Part shown: positions 9,601 to 15,400 of the stretch, piece by piece
How the letters are laid out: each line of letters begins with the position of its first letter
How positions within the stretch are numbered: the stretch's first letter is position 1
Assembly (NCBI GenBank): GCA_902772755.1
Contig: CACYCD010000261.1
Location: 1 to 17,002, forward strand
Direction: 5' to 3'
Source of the DNA: an uncultured Ruminococcus sp.
GTDB taxonomy: Bacteria > Bacillota > Clostridia > Oscillospirales > Acutalibacteraceae
Length of the DNA: 17,002 nt
Notes under the pieces: generated by a model
What the model was told of the DNA's origin: nothing
What the model saw: the letters and a program-made list of their open reading frames with translations, nothing else
The model's database searches: none
Program-made: the position numbers and the translations under genes

Positions 9601-12287
9601 TAGCCTCGTTAGGTATATTTGGTCAGATGAACCTTGATTTTGAAACTACCGCCAATTTTGGTATTAACACTGAAAAATTCATCAAGGAATATGAAGGTTG
9701 GATATACGGAAAAATCGGTTATTATTTGGAGGTTGCCGCCGGTTTGATAAGATGGGAAGGTTCCTTGTATAACTGGGACAAAAATGAAGGTATTCATTTT
9801 TCATCTGATGATGAAGATGATACAGACGTTAATCCCTCCGGCAGTGACGAAGAAGCTCCGCAGTATAAGCTTGCCGACTATAAAAAGGATCGCTACTCTT
9901 CAAATTGGTTGATGCAGGAGCAGGACGACGGAAGTATGCTGATAAATGACAATGTTCCCTTTAGCTCACGTGCAAAGACAGCCTCTGCAAACGGAAATAC
10001 CGTTATGGTATTCCTCGGAGAAAACTTCAACGCAGACAACAACCTCAATTCAAAGACCCTCTACTACTCGGTTCTTGATGAAAAAACAGGTCAGTGGTCA
10101 TCACCTGCTGTGCTTGACGGCAATGTTCAGTCAGACCTTGAATTTGACCTTGTTTCAACCGACAGCGGAATATCCGTGATCTATTCTCAGATGGACAGAG
10201 AGTTCACAGGCAAAGAAACAGATATCAGCGATATTTTCTCTGACGTAGGCGTATATACAGCCGAATTTTCAGATGACAGAAAAGCTTTCACAAAGCCCGA
10301 AAAGCTCAGTGCCGACAAGGGATACAACAGCCGTATATCTGCAACCGTAATAGACGGCATACCCACCGCAGTGTGGTGCAACAGTACCGACCTCTTCGGT
10401 TCGGACGGCAAAAATCGTATCTGTTTCACTCAGAAAAAGGACGGCGAGTGGACAGCCCCCGTTACATCAAACGAAAATGTCAACCAACTCTATTCGCTTG
10501 AAGCAGGCTCGATAAACTCTGCACCATACGCTGCATACATCGTTGACGGTGACAATAACACCGCAACCGCAGACGACAGAGAGCTGTATCTTTGCAATCT
10601 TGCAAACGGAGAGACCGTTAAAAAGTCAGAGGCTTCCGACTGCTCCAATCTCCAAAGAATCAACGGCAGTGGCTTTGATTCATTTGTATGGTATCAGAAT
10701 GAAGCTCTTATGACGTTTGACGACTCTCAAAATCCCAAGGTACTTATCAAGGATCCCGAATGTGGCGGTGACTTCTCTGTTTGCGGCGGAGATAACCTCT
10801 CGCTCACTTACATAAGCGATGGAAATAAGATAAAAACCATCAGCTATCTCGGCAATGACAGCTGGAGTGACCCGATAACCGTTGTTGATTCAGGTGATAA
10901 GAAAATCGGAAACCTCAATATTTCTTCACTTGAGAAACAGCAGATCTATTCCTACACCACTTACACCGCCCCAACAGACGAGGACGGCTTCAGTGCAGTC
11001 AATACTCAGCTCTATACAAAGTCAGTCAGTACAAACACCTCCGATCTCAGAATTGACGAGATAAGCTGTGACTACAGCTCACTGTGCCCCGGTGAAAGCT
11101 CAGACCTCTATGTAACTGTTACAAATAACGGAATAGGAAAATCAAAGGATACTGTGCTGACAGTTCGTGACAGCAGCGGAGCTGAAATAGGCACATTAAA
11201 ACCGACTGACTCGCTTAATTCCGGAGAAACAGAGATATATCAGGTTTCATTCACCGTTCCTGAATACCTAACGGACAGTCCGGCGGTGACAGTTACAGAT
11301 TCAAGGGGAAGCCTTGACAGCAGTCAGTTTACTTTTGAAGTGACCGACCTTGGATTAAATGTATCTAAAACAACCGAAGCAGACAAGCTCTATGCCGATG
11401 TGAATGTATACAACAGCAATTACTTCGCCGGCAGCGGAAAACTGGAAATCGTCAAGGAGGGTGAGGTTCTGTATTCGGAGGATATCCCCGAGCTTACTCA
11501 CTATGATGTATACAATACAAAGGTGGAGTTGAAGGACGAATATATCTCAAATGGTAAGGTTGAGTTCAGGATAGTACCCGAAAAAGAAGAGTACTATGAT
11601 TATAACAATTCCCGATCACTGAGAATAAGGAATACGAACGAACAACCGACCGAGCCTCCCACACAGCCGACCGAAAGACAGCCAACAGCGACAGAGAGCA
11701 AGCCGACCGAGCAGACGGAAACTCAGCCGACAGCCACGGAAAGCACTCCGACTGCGACAGTACCTGATGTAAAAATTTCAACAGGTGATGTAAACGGTGA
11801 CGGAACGGTTAATGTCAAGGATGCGGGAATGATTTTAAAATTCGTTCAGGGCAATCTCATTCCCACAGCTGAACAAGTCAAGACTGCTGATATTGACGGT
11901 GACGGAAAAGTCACAAAGCTCGATTACCTCTATCTGCAAGGATATTTTATCAGCGGAGATAACAAGTCCCTCCCGACATTTGAGGACATACTCAAGGTGG
12001 TAGAAATATTCGAGAATGAAAATTATTTCAGCGTTTCGGTCCGTAACGGCGAGGAGGTCTCATTGGTTTACAAAGAAGAAAAATCAGTTCCCGTACCGTT
12101 CGATGTCAACGGTGACGGCTCAGTGAATGTATCGGATGCAGTAGAAATACAGAAATATCTTGCAGGGCTTGTGACTCTCAACAAAGCTCAGCAAAAATCT
12201 GCCGACTGCAACAATGACGGAATTATAAACATAACAGATGCCGTTTATCTGCAAAAAGCTCTTGCAAAAAGCCTGAACAGGCTATGA
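633..12287 (+). CDS. Giant secreted modular protein: LRR / FN3-Ig / PKD / Cna-B-like / beta-propeller-like / tandem dockerins
   Basis: A 3884-residue extracellular protein, roughly 0.42 MDa at 110 Da per residue. Approximate order: signal peptide 1-30 (RR, then a hydrophobic core, cut near VTA-Q); five composite BspA-type LRR modules 67-1029; alternating FN3 and Ig-like modules 1029-1923; PKD 1924-2010; Cna-B-like 2011-2101; cysteine-containing unassigned beta region 2102-2473; carboxypeptidase-regulatory/Cna-B-like 2474-2566; unassigned region 2567-2870; glycine-rich hydrophobic domain 2870-3060; beta-propeller-like 3075-3470; CARDB-like 3470-3670; Thr/Pro linker 3670-3716; dockerins 3719-3780 and 3824-3884. 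No catalytic domain, LPXTG or C-terminal membrane helix is seen, so attachment is presumably by dockerin-cohesin pairing to a scaffoldin. Such repeats in known proteins mediate protein or carbohydrate binding; the ligand here is unknown. The gene has its own promoter and a strong terminator. No frameshift is visible. The modular reading is secure at the two ends and looser in the middle. Confidence 0.95.
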   Translation: MQIFRRGIAAVLVAVILLSMNTPILSVTAQINDQSVSSGKIEIDEPVEDDDTEPENSDMITGNAGEGVDFYFNKQDGSLTISGTGTASSPKIDSGTKDQVKSLVVKKGITALGDSCFNYYRNLEAVTLPDSVESIGEHCFYGCSALQSLTLGSGLTKLGDSAFSDCSALTELIIPDTVTSIGNYCFSRCNALQSLTLGKGLTKLGDEAFRNCSALTQITIPDGVTEIGSYCFDRCTALASVKLSNKLSTIGNYAFNQCNSLKEIEIPDSVGSIGGIYGNDFPSDVTIKAKTGSYAYYYAQKHNYKFVSTGNAEFKGTFNGNISYVYDASKKQLTVSGSGFVGDEAELQDEYYYDSTKYPWSILSEDAQAIVIGKDITGLGRDCFDNFSKLKTVTLNSKLTYIGYSVFSGSPELEKLEFPDSVTVCRSGFFGCESLTVYAKLGGPVWLAAAQAEVNFSSTGMAEGSVSVEDGWSDEEKITATMDFKTETLTLTGNGATGYFIYYQRQDCSRAPWDIFADYTKTLVIKEGITCISDGGFHYFNKLTTVELPDSLLDIENGAFSENPKFTVKCKTGSTGSFYAKTHKLNFVSTGSISPQGDLNENVSYKYDTSSKTLTISGEGEMSKVYNGYDDIYPWYLLRNDIEAVVIENGVTYISESAFAGCTSLKTVKIPDSVTEIGREAFAGCASLPAVDLGKNVTIIGSSVFGYCYDGESGEQINCSSLKTVTLSDAVKMIDSRAFENCTALTEITLPNSLTEISSELFSGCKQLSSVSIPDSVTKIRSSAFYGCKALKTLSLPKNLTEIGDSAFRYCDSLKELSIPDSVTNFGENVFDQSLTVKAKTGSPASGYAILNNINFESTGKMNLEGSRETYGGNSFKYFLDIDAKTLTLSGKGTLYCYPKPWEMCSPFVEKVVISSGITDISSDSFKNFKELKSVSIADTVQKIEYEAFSGCTAIKNLTLPDSVTDIGYYAFAYCTELKEIHLGKKVNSIADNAFNGIKEIDVYCYSGTKAAEQLAKMSNVNVIYTDALNIKLRLDSLSSESAGFSWSLSRDLNSDESIKCYRVYGDGKLLTETTEASFAESGLGELAGRDYEVSYVDNNNVESKKFALKVKLTDCDITEVSFDEGRFKDGVVGGEANYTRVNAYITDPFFMNNASYKVYTGSDKNDLSELKIKITEVKSAGYCYFELPIYGLETGTYYLKFSVTPESDDEVSKTIEFEVDKDPPSPVTGLKVYGKSNSVYLNWDKGVEADVNGYHIFRRWGQYSFRRIKSIEGRDNTSYTDATAVKGEIYDYIVVAYDRFAQYAFIESSEYIATGGMVDDTEPPRIFSVTPKTGSVIAGKQEFRIVVSDDVQVEKTEAYYSEDKQSWKVIAEGSGDNWKPEIDTTTFPEKVYLKFKSTDTSGNSSEFTDIYEYTVDNKGPQKITGVQAESITVKSATLKWDKSADKDAAYFEVEQKIDGEFVKIASSIYTLGYNLTGLEENTSYTYRVLAYDFYGNRGTESDEITFTTPEDSAPPQISDYLPLPGKVNYSIDFNIKAYDDTAVGKLVLYYSTDKKTWTKITTQEKQENYNSTTFAYKWDISDFDEGKLYVKTEIFDKKGHVQSEECIAEYEISRKGPKAIETINATADATSIYIYCSPYGDNPDLDDTFKVDVAGINVYRSTEPDGEYSLIAERVKGHSYLDKDVQSNTVYYYKVRGLDNLGNVGDLSAAVSAQTVKDETAPIITINGSRGDIISSDSMKIGFYAVDDVYLSDITVSYKIDGKMSEFKQLFEKSEFDGASYASSVDLSKLNLTNVDKVIISAQATDRSGNISDPTEKEFTAKVTIDSTTGLSVGIDDEENVATISWQGSKDEDTAAYYLERSTDGGQTYERIGAIEPNDTGKFSYDDTELSGDMKQIKYRIIVQDNYGNKGTDVSENKRCNLTSKPVATINCIDYGEVGVEYTFDATDSNKGKGNVSYTMDFGDGTISKKGVSYHKYYAPGEYIFTLTVTNSKGMSNTLQKVIKINNKDITARVSVHVVDTDGHSIQNARVYIDPEAANAGYYILPYGSTMMDPIPLYSGLHTFVATAADSEDDVLYRPTTVRQFIYPGSGNEVTIVVEKTSAVNMCFDIKEMTFEQITAAGIDVSDPKNQHMVKLDIWLKYPEGEDDVVSVTRNIGDTSPFEVPVSHSYIEHYQKKMYISFSKITSYNNNSYSGDKYSKFLDEEGNIITPVILEIPQEITFLKDFYTASLTIQNCCDREFVLTDNTVELNLPNGLTMIDQKQENTDSETYANTAKVEFDDLEGGQQHTVHWIFRAEEPGEYNITADHNARFPRINTVMHGQTEGRVVVSNSNYTDHVLDICVEYSSTGDEKNVYADVYICNKGIKPFNHIRAQCMGDARPYACYLVKYGELEDGVFRKRENIKIDYSEFIDVLEPEQSICYRYVFETEEEYRCVLEQGFKFEEGAEHIYNISFVPRSASRLKQGFEENTDTDYYASKHIFRIKVINATTREPIPEATVTLSDFTATSGDDGYAYIPRDKIRANKEGNYGSAELTIEADGFKPCKKEDYSAHRQTNCDTIGMYSFEEDYEIKEALIYNNRKNKDKDKDEEMVQYSFEACKELGKDIYIDTSMYSGDIVFTMLAESKLPIVDLDFEYLDAVSKYDREKLDIEPAISIVESDEVTEGYTLYRASYTLNHIELLKNKTLRVVPYIQKESFADPEPMMIDGAEVDWVFRTYDGEKTTTAIKALKTIKNVGDYADGKFSIPLTEDKDGFFKDTSLSLDVVSKLQKIPKLKGFMQSYEEVYGGFSAVTIEAEKIGSELVIYVGPSSPLIGYCLENGKKSKIGLLRGDETRFQEEREEYYKLLRKLLGIDKEEKIDVNNPKSLKMQSKFELGFTLGAMVGLEIAGTGEDTGWAIADLGVTGGINAEGEIRKTLMLGYVPVALIAQLEGSGKVNLRTTDGVNTALLCQVLPTGIVGAIVGLFLEIDEIDASLEAMVKVSAGLGAAEVASLGIFGQMNLDFETTANFGINTEKFIKEYEGWIYGKIGYYLEVAAGLIRWEGSLYNWDKNEGIHFSSDDEDDTDVNPSGSDEEAPQYKLADYKKDRYSSNWLMQEQDDGSMLINDNVPFSSRAKTASANGNTVMVFLGENFNADNNLNSKTLYYSVLDEKTGQWSSPAVLDGNVQSDLEFDLVSTDSGISVIYSQMDREFTGKETDISDIFSDVGVYTAEFSDDRKAFTKPEKLSADKGYNSRISATVIDGIPTAVWCNSTDLFGSDGKNRICFTQKKDGEWTAPVTSNENVNQLYSLEAGSINSAPYAAYIVDGDNNTATADDRELYLCNLANGETVKKSEASDCSNLQRINGSGFDSFVWYQNEALMTFDDSQNPKVLIKDPECGGDFSVCGGDNLSLTYISDGNKIKTISYLGNDSWSDPITVVDSGDKKIGNLNISSLEKQQIYSYTTYTAPTDEDGFSAVNTQLYTKSVSTNTSDLRIDEISCDYSSLCPGESSDLYVTVTNNGIGKSKDTVLTVRDSSGAEIGTLKPTDSLNSGETEIYQVSFTVPEYLTDSPAVTVTDSRGSLDSSQFTFEVTDLGLNVSKTTEADKLYADVNVYNSNYFAGSGKLEIVKEGEVLYSEDIPELTHYDVYNTKVELKDEYISNGKVEFRIVPEKEEYYDYNNSRSLRIRNTNEQPTEPPTQPTERQPTATESKPTEQTETQPTATESTPTATVPDVKISTGDVNGDGTVNVKDAGMILKFVQGNLIPTAEQVKTADIDGDGKVTKLDYLYLQGYFISGDNKSLPTFEDILKVVEIFENENYFSVSVRNGEEVSLVYKEEKSVPVPFDVNGDGSVNVSDAVEIQKYLAGLVTLNKAQQKSADCNNDGIINITDAVYLQKALAKSLNRL
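832..3717 (+). repeat. Five composite BspA-type LRR modules (protein residues about 67-1029)
   Basis: The coding sequence repeats one plan five times, at about 832-1560, 1561-2015, 2016-2415, 2416-3219 and 3220-3717. Each unit opens with a beta cap of the form YKYDTSSKTLTISGEGEM, usually a PW pair, then a VVI.xGIT strand. It continues into LRR_5 repeats (F.GC..L..V.IPDSVT.IG) and, in the first four, closes with a cap such as KTGSPASGYA followed by NFESTGKM. The number of LRRs differs: many in units 1 and 4, only two to four in units 2, 3 and 5. The fifth unit ends in a variant closing cap (YSGTKAAEQLAK). These repeats form curved solenoids that in known BspA-like proteins bind proteins or host surfaces. 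Confidence 0.88.
3718..6402 (+). other. Alternating fibronectin III and Ig-like modules (protein residues about 1029-1923)
   Basis: About five FN3-type modules can be read, several closing with a shared strand signature of the type YRVLAYDFYGNRG, YYYKVRGLDNLGNVG or YRIIVQDNYGNKG. Between them lie Ig-like modules with the signature AYYSEDKQSW or LYYSTDKKTW, and joints marked by PP or GP pairs (DPPSP, EPPR, SAPP, KGPKA). The regular alternation of the two types suggests an extended rod that spaces the LRR head from the rest of the protein. Boundaries are estimates from these signatures. Confidence 0.75.
6403..6936 (+). other. PKD domain followed by a Cna-B-like beta module (protein residues about 1924-2101)
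   Basis: The first half shows the PKD hallmark DFGDG followed by YAPGEYIFTLTVTNSKG, which places it firmly in the PKD family. The second half begins VSVHVVDTDGHSIQNARVYI, a pattern of prealbumin-like or Cna-B-like folds in which a short strand is followed by an NARV/GATV strand. PKD modules in secreted ruminococcal and clostridial proteins are generally non-catalytic spacers or binding aids. Confidence 0.7.
8051..8330 (+). other. Carboxypeptidase-regulatory / Cna-B-like domain (protein residues about 2474-2566)
   Basis: The stretch FRIKVINATTREPIPEATVT, then a TSGDDGYAYIP turn and a strand ending EADGFKPC, is the usual pattern of the CarboxypepD-regulatory/Cna-B group: first strand with variable loop, PIPEATV strand, and D-G-x-A turn. 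Whether it forms an internal isopeptide bond cannot be judged. Three copies of the hexamer AAAGAT at 8382-8399 just after it encode a KDKDKD run that probably serves as a charged hinge. Confidence 0.6.
9241..9810 (+). other. Glycine-rich hydrophobic domain of unknown type (protein residues about 2870-3060)
   Basis: About 190 residues are dominated by Gly, Ala, Leu, Ile and Val, with short alternating strands such as ELGFTLGAMVGLEIAG, TGIVGAIVGLFLEI and VSAGLGAAEVASLGIFG. It is preceded by a charged helix (EEREEYYKLLRKLLGI). It is too interrupted by charged residues to be a simple membrane helix, and resembles a closed beta structure. I do not recognise the family. Confidence 0.5.
9855..11040 (+). 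other. Beta-propeller-like repeat region (protein residues about 3075-3470)
   Basis: Blade-like units recur with a strand, a hairpin ending in an aromatic-x-x-P motif, and a following strand: QWSSPAVLDG, AFTKPEKLSA, EWTAPVTSNE and SWSDPITVVD. Hydrophobic strands such as ISATVIDGIPTAVWC and SAPYAAYIVDGDN follow them. This is the pattern of sialidase- or BNR-like propellers, but no complete Asp-box set or catalytic residues were found, so a structural or binding role is more likely. The blade count is uncertain. Confidence 0.5.
11041..11640 (+). other. CARDB-like Ig modules (protein residues about 3470-3670)
   Basis: The motif LYVTVTNNGIGKSKDTVLTV is typical of CARDB-type adhesion modules, in which an NNG turn is followed by a V.L.V strand. 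A second, more divergent copy follows (LYADVNVYNSNYFAGSGKLE). These immunoglobulin-like folds occur next to sorting or docking modules in many secreted bacterial proteins. Confidence 0.6.
11641..11780 (+). other. Thr/Pro/Glu/Gln-rich interdomain linker (protein residues about 3670-3716)
   Basis: A low-complexity segment built from PT, TE and QPT units (PTEPPTQPTERQPTATES and similar). Linkers of this kind separate dockerins from the rest of cellulosomal proteins and are often glycosylated or flexible. At the DNA level it holds short imperfect repeats of GCCGACCGA and CAGCCGACA. Confidence 0.8.
11787..11960 (+). other. Dockerin module 1 (protein residues about 3719-3776)
   Basis: Two calcium-binding F-hand segments are spaced 34 residues apart: DVNGDGTVNVKD starting at residue 3719 and DIDGDGKVTKLD at 3753. 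The calcium ligands at positions 1, 3, 5 and 12 are present in both. The cohesin-recognition positions differ between the segments: V/K then K/L at 10/11, and L/K then Q/G at 17/18. This makes the module internally asymmetric. Confidence 0.88.
12102..12284 (+). other. Dockerin module 2 at the C-terminus (protein residues about 3824-3884)
   Basis: The two F-hand segments are DVNGDGSVNVSD starting at residue 3824 and DCNNDGIINITD at 3858, again 34 residues apart and with all acidic or amide ligands in place. Positions 10/11 are V/S and I/T, and positions 17/18 are Q/K in both halves, so this module is nearly twofold symmetric, unlike the first dockerin. The protein ends 15 residues after the second loop's Asp12. 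Confidence 0.9.
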
Positions 12288-12290
12288 AAA

Positions 12291-12333
12291 CAGGGCTGTG
12301 AAGTACTATTTCTTCACAGCCCTGATTTTTTAT
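12291..12333 (+). terminator. Strong rho-independent terminator of the giant gene
   Basis: A perfect 13-bp stem (CAGGGCTGTGAAG at 12291-12303 pairing with 12312-12324) closes an 8-nt loop and is followed by ATTTTTTAT. It begins 4 nt after the TGA stop at 12285-12287, so it separates this gene from the next one. Confidence 0.95.
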
Positions 12334-12364
12334 ACATTTTCCCTATGTAGATCTATATTTGTAC

Positions 12365-12393
12365 TTGACAAAATAACGATAAATTGATAAGAT
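12365..12393 (+). promoter_or_regulatory. Predicted sigma-A promoter for the second large secreted protein
   Basis: A perfect TTGACA at 12365-12370 and a TAAGAT -10 box at 12388-12393 are spaced 17 bp apart. Transcription should start near 12400 and give a leader of about 68 nt. It lies just after the terminator of the preceding gene, so the two genes are independent units. Confidence 0.8.
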
Positions 12394-12411
12394 GAATTTG
12401 TAATATTTTTT

Positions 12412-12450
12412 GTTGTTCTTTTGTTTTTTGCTGTCCTGCAAAAGAGCAAC
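12412..12450 (+). promoter_or_regulatory. 5' leader hairpin upstream of the ribosome binding site
   Basis: GTTGTTCTTTTG at 12412-12423 can pair with CAAAAGAGCAAC at 12439-12450 over 12 positions, with a single G-U wobble and a 15-nt loop. The stem ends 5 nt before the GGGAGG ribosome site at 12456-12461. No U-tract follows it, so it is not a terminator; a role in mRNA stability or control of translation is inferred. Confidence 0.6.
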
Positions 12451-12467
12451 AGAAAGGGAGGATATCA

Positions 12468-15400
12468 ATGAAAACAATGAAAAGCGGATTAAGCGTAATT
12501 CTGGCTTTGCTTATGCTTTTTTCCGTATTACCAACGTCCGTTGTTTACAATGTGACTGCGTCTAATATCGAAGATGATACGGATATAAATATCCCGATAA
12601 GTCTTGACGGTATAACTCAGACACGTGGTGAAGCAATGGCAACAGACACGCTCAACTATTCCAAGACCGGAAAAATTGAGTGGAAACACCCAAAAGACTA
12701 TTGGGATTTTGTAAAGCTTATGGAAAGCACGAAGGTGGCTGATAAATATATCAGCCTTACAAAGGATATCAGCCAAAGGTGGAAACACGATGCTTTGAAA
12801 ACCTGCAATATCACCGCTGATAAGGTGCTGGATCTAAACGGACACGAACTCAAATACCGTGTTGACTCAATAGCGAGGTTTTGGACTAAATTCTTTATTG
12901 AACAGTCTCCGTATCAGCGTGATGACGTAGAGCATCTTACGTGCCATGCCATGGAGATCAAAAACGGTGCTACATTCACTATTATTGATTCCAGTATGAA
13001 AAAGTCCATCAACGGCAATGAGGGTACCGGTCGTATCGAAATTAACGGATATATGATAGATCCGTATAAGCACGATTACAACAATTACCCCCAGTTTGAG
13101 ATGTTCAATGTTTCAGACGGAAACCTTGTTATCTACGGCGGACAGTTCCAAGCAGGCAGAAGCAAGGCTCAGTTCAAGAGCAATTGGAGCTGGTCAAAGT
13201 TTAAGACCGTTGTGGGACAGGCAGTAGAGCTTGGAACAAACATCGCCGCTTATGCAACAGGTATTGATGCAGCAGTTGCATCTAAGGACGACCTGCTTGA
13301 AACCTTTAAAAAGCTGGCGGCAGACGATGACACAAAATCGGACAGCACTAAAAAAGAAAAAGATGAAAAAACCACAAAGAATCCCGACGGCGGACAGGAT
13401 CTGAAAACCGTAGGCGAAAAGCAGGACGGCATAGATAATCCCAAGCCCGATGCCGACGGCAATAAACCCGAAAAAGCTAAGAACAACAGCGAAAACGGCG
13501 AAAACAAGGCAAATGACAACAAATCTGCCAAGTCGGACAAAAATACAAAAATAGCAGAAGCCAATAAAAACATTGTCAATTCCGTAATCAACAAAGACGG
13601 CATCAAGGGTATGGTTGACACTGCGTTTGCTTTTGCAGAGGGCATAGGCGGTCTTATCGGCGATGACCAGAACTCCCGTGTTATACAGAATCAGTTCGGT
13701 ACAGTTGTAAAGGTAGGCAACAAGGGTACATTTGTTTCCTACGGCGGCGACTATATCGGATACGGTTCTTCACCCAACACCAGAAATGCAGTTATTGAAG
13801 TAGCTCGTGCGGTGGGTGGCACTAAGGACGAGAAAACCGGCAAATACAAGGGTGGTCAGGCGTATATTTACGGCGGAAACTATACTGCCCGTGCAGGTGC
13901 AAACGTATTTAATATAGTTTCAAATAATTCAGGTAAAAAGGTTACACAGATCCGTTCTGACGATAATGGCAAAAGAACGGAGGAGATCATCACTCTGAAA
14001 GAACCCGAAACCATGGGTCTTGAGGAGCTAAAGTATGAGTCAAACGGCATTACTCCGATCGACACCGGCAATATTATGGTCAGAGGAGGTACGTTCAAGA
14101 CCTTCTATGAAATGAAGAATGTCGGTATCAAAACTGATGATGATAAACATTTTTCAACATTTATCGGTACTTCCGGTTCGGTAAATCTTGGTATAACTTC
14201 TTTCAATGAAGATTTTATCAAGGACGGAAGAATACAGATCAATGATATGTACGGCGACGGTGCTCTTGTACTTATGGACGAGAACAGAGATAACAACGAT
14301 GTTTATCATTACCGCCTGTTCTGCAGTGATATGGAGCTTCGCTATAAGCAGGGTCTGAGCGTATATCCCAATACCGCAAAGACTAATACTACAAATAGCT
14401 TTGCACTCAAAACACAGCTCAACGGAGGCGATACCCAAGGTCTTGAGCAGGTGTTTAAGGATGATGACGAAAATGTCAGAGGTGCTTACAGCACTACCGA
14501 AAAGCTGTTCTATTTCCCGATAAATTCGGAAAGCACAGACGGCTATACCATCAAGCCTACATTCAAAAATCTTGATCCCGATGCAACAAATATGTCTGCT
14601 TCGGAAACGTGGTACTATGCAGATCCCGTTGATACCGAGGGCGAAATTATTCCCTCATTGGTACTTACCGATGATGTTATTCAGGGAACACCCAAATCAT
14701 CTGTTATCAATGATTTTAAGGAGAACGATCCCAAGGCTGTCAACAACAACTTTAACTCAACTCTCAATACATATACCACCACCTTCGGCGACCAGACTTA
14801 TGTTGACACTCGTACAGTCAGCGATACAAGTGAAAAGAATCTGAAGAAGGTATTTGACAATTATTCTACATTCAGCCAGACCTATAATTATCAGTCAAAT
14901 CTCAAATGGTTTGAGTACAAGATCTACAGAGTAGATCCGCTCACTCGTTTGAATGTCGGCAAGGACGGAAAGATCGGCGATGATCAGCCCATAGCAGTGG
15001 GTGCTTACGGTTCAAAGGCAAAGAAGGGTCTTAAAACCATGATCAGACTTACCGACCTTGAAAACAAGATCAAAGCTCAGAACAGCAGCTGGGGCGGTTA
15101 CAAGCAGGGCGAGATGTATCGTATTACCCTCAGTGTAGAAGAAAAGCTCAACTATAACTATGAGGGATATGACAAATATTCAAAGAATACTACCGTAAAT
15201 GATTCCGATGAGTATGCTTATACGACCTCTGTCGGCACAGCAAAGGCTTCAAGCTCAATTTTGTTCCTGTGCTACGGTGAGGACGAGCGTACAGTAAAAG
15301 AGGGCTACAGCGGACGTACTCAGGACTTCACTCCTTTGCAGTGGTCAAGCGAGCCTGCTATCGGTCAGAAGATGAACATTGATTTTGTCAATGCAAAGAC

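Noticed and set aside
11787..12284. EF-hand calcium sensor domain instead of dockerins
   Set aside because: The 34-residue spacing, the F-hand form without an entering helix, and the C-terminal place after a Thr/Pro linker fit dockerins much better.
12412..12450. Leader hairpin as a second terminator or attenuator
   Set aside because: No U-run follows the stem; a purine-rich ribosome site comes next, and no alternative pairing partner or leader peptide was seen.
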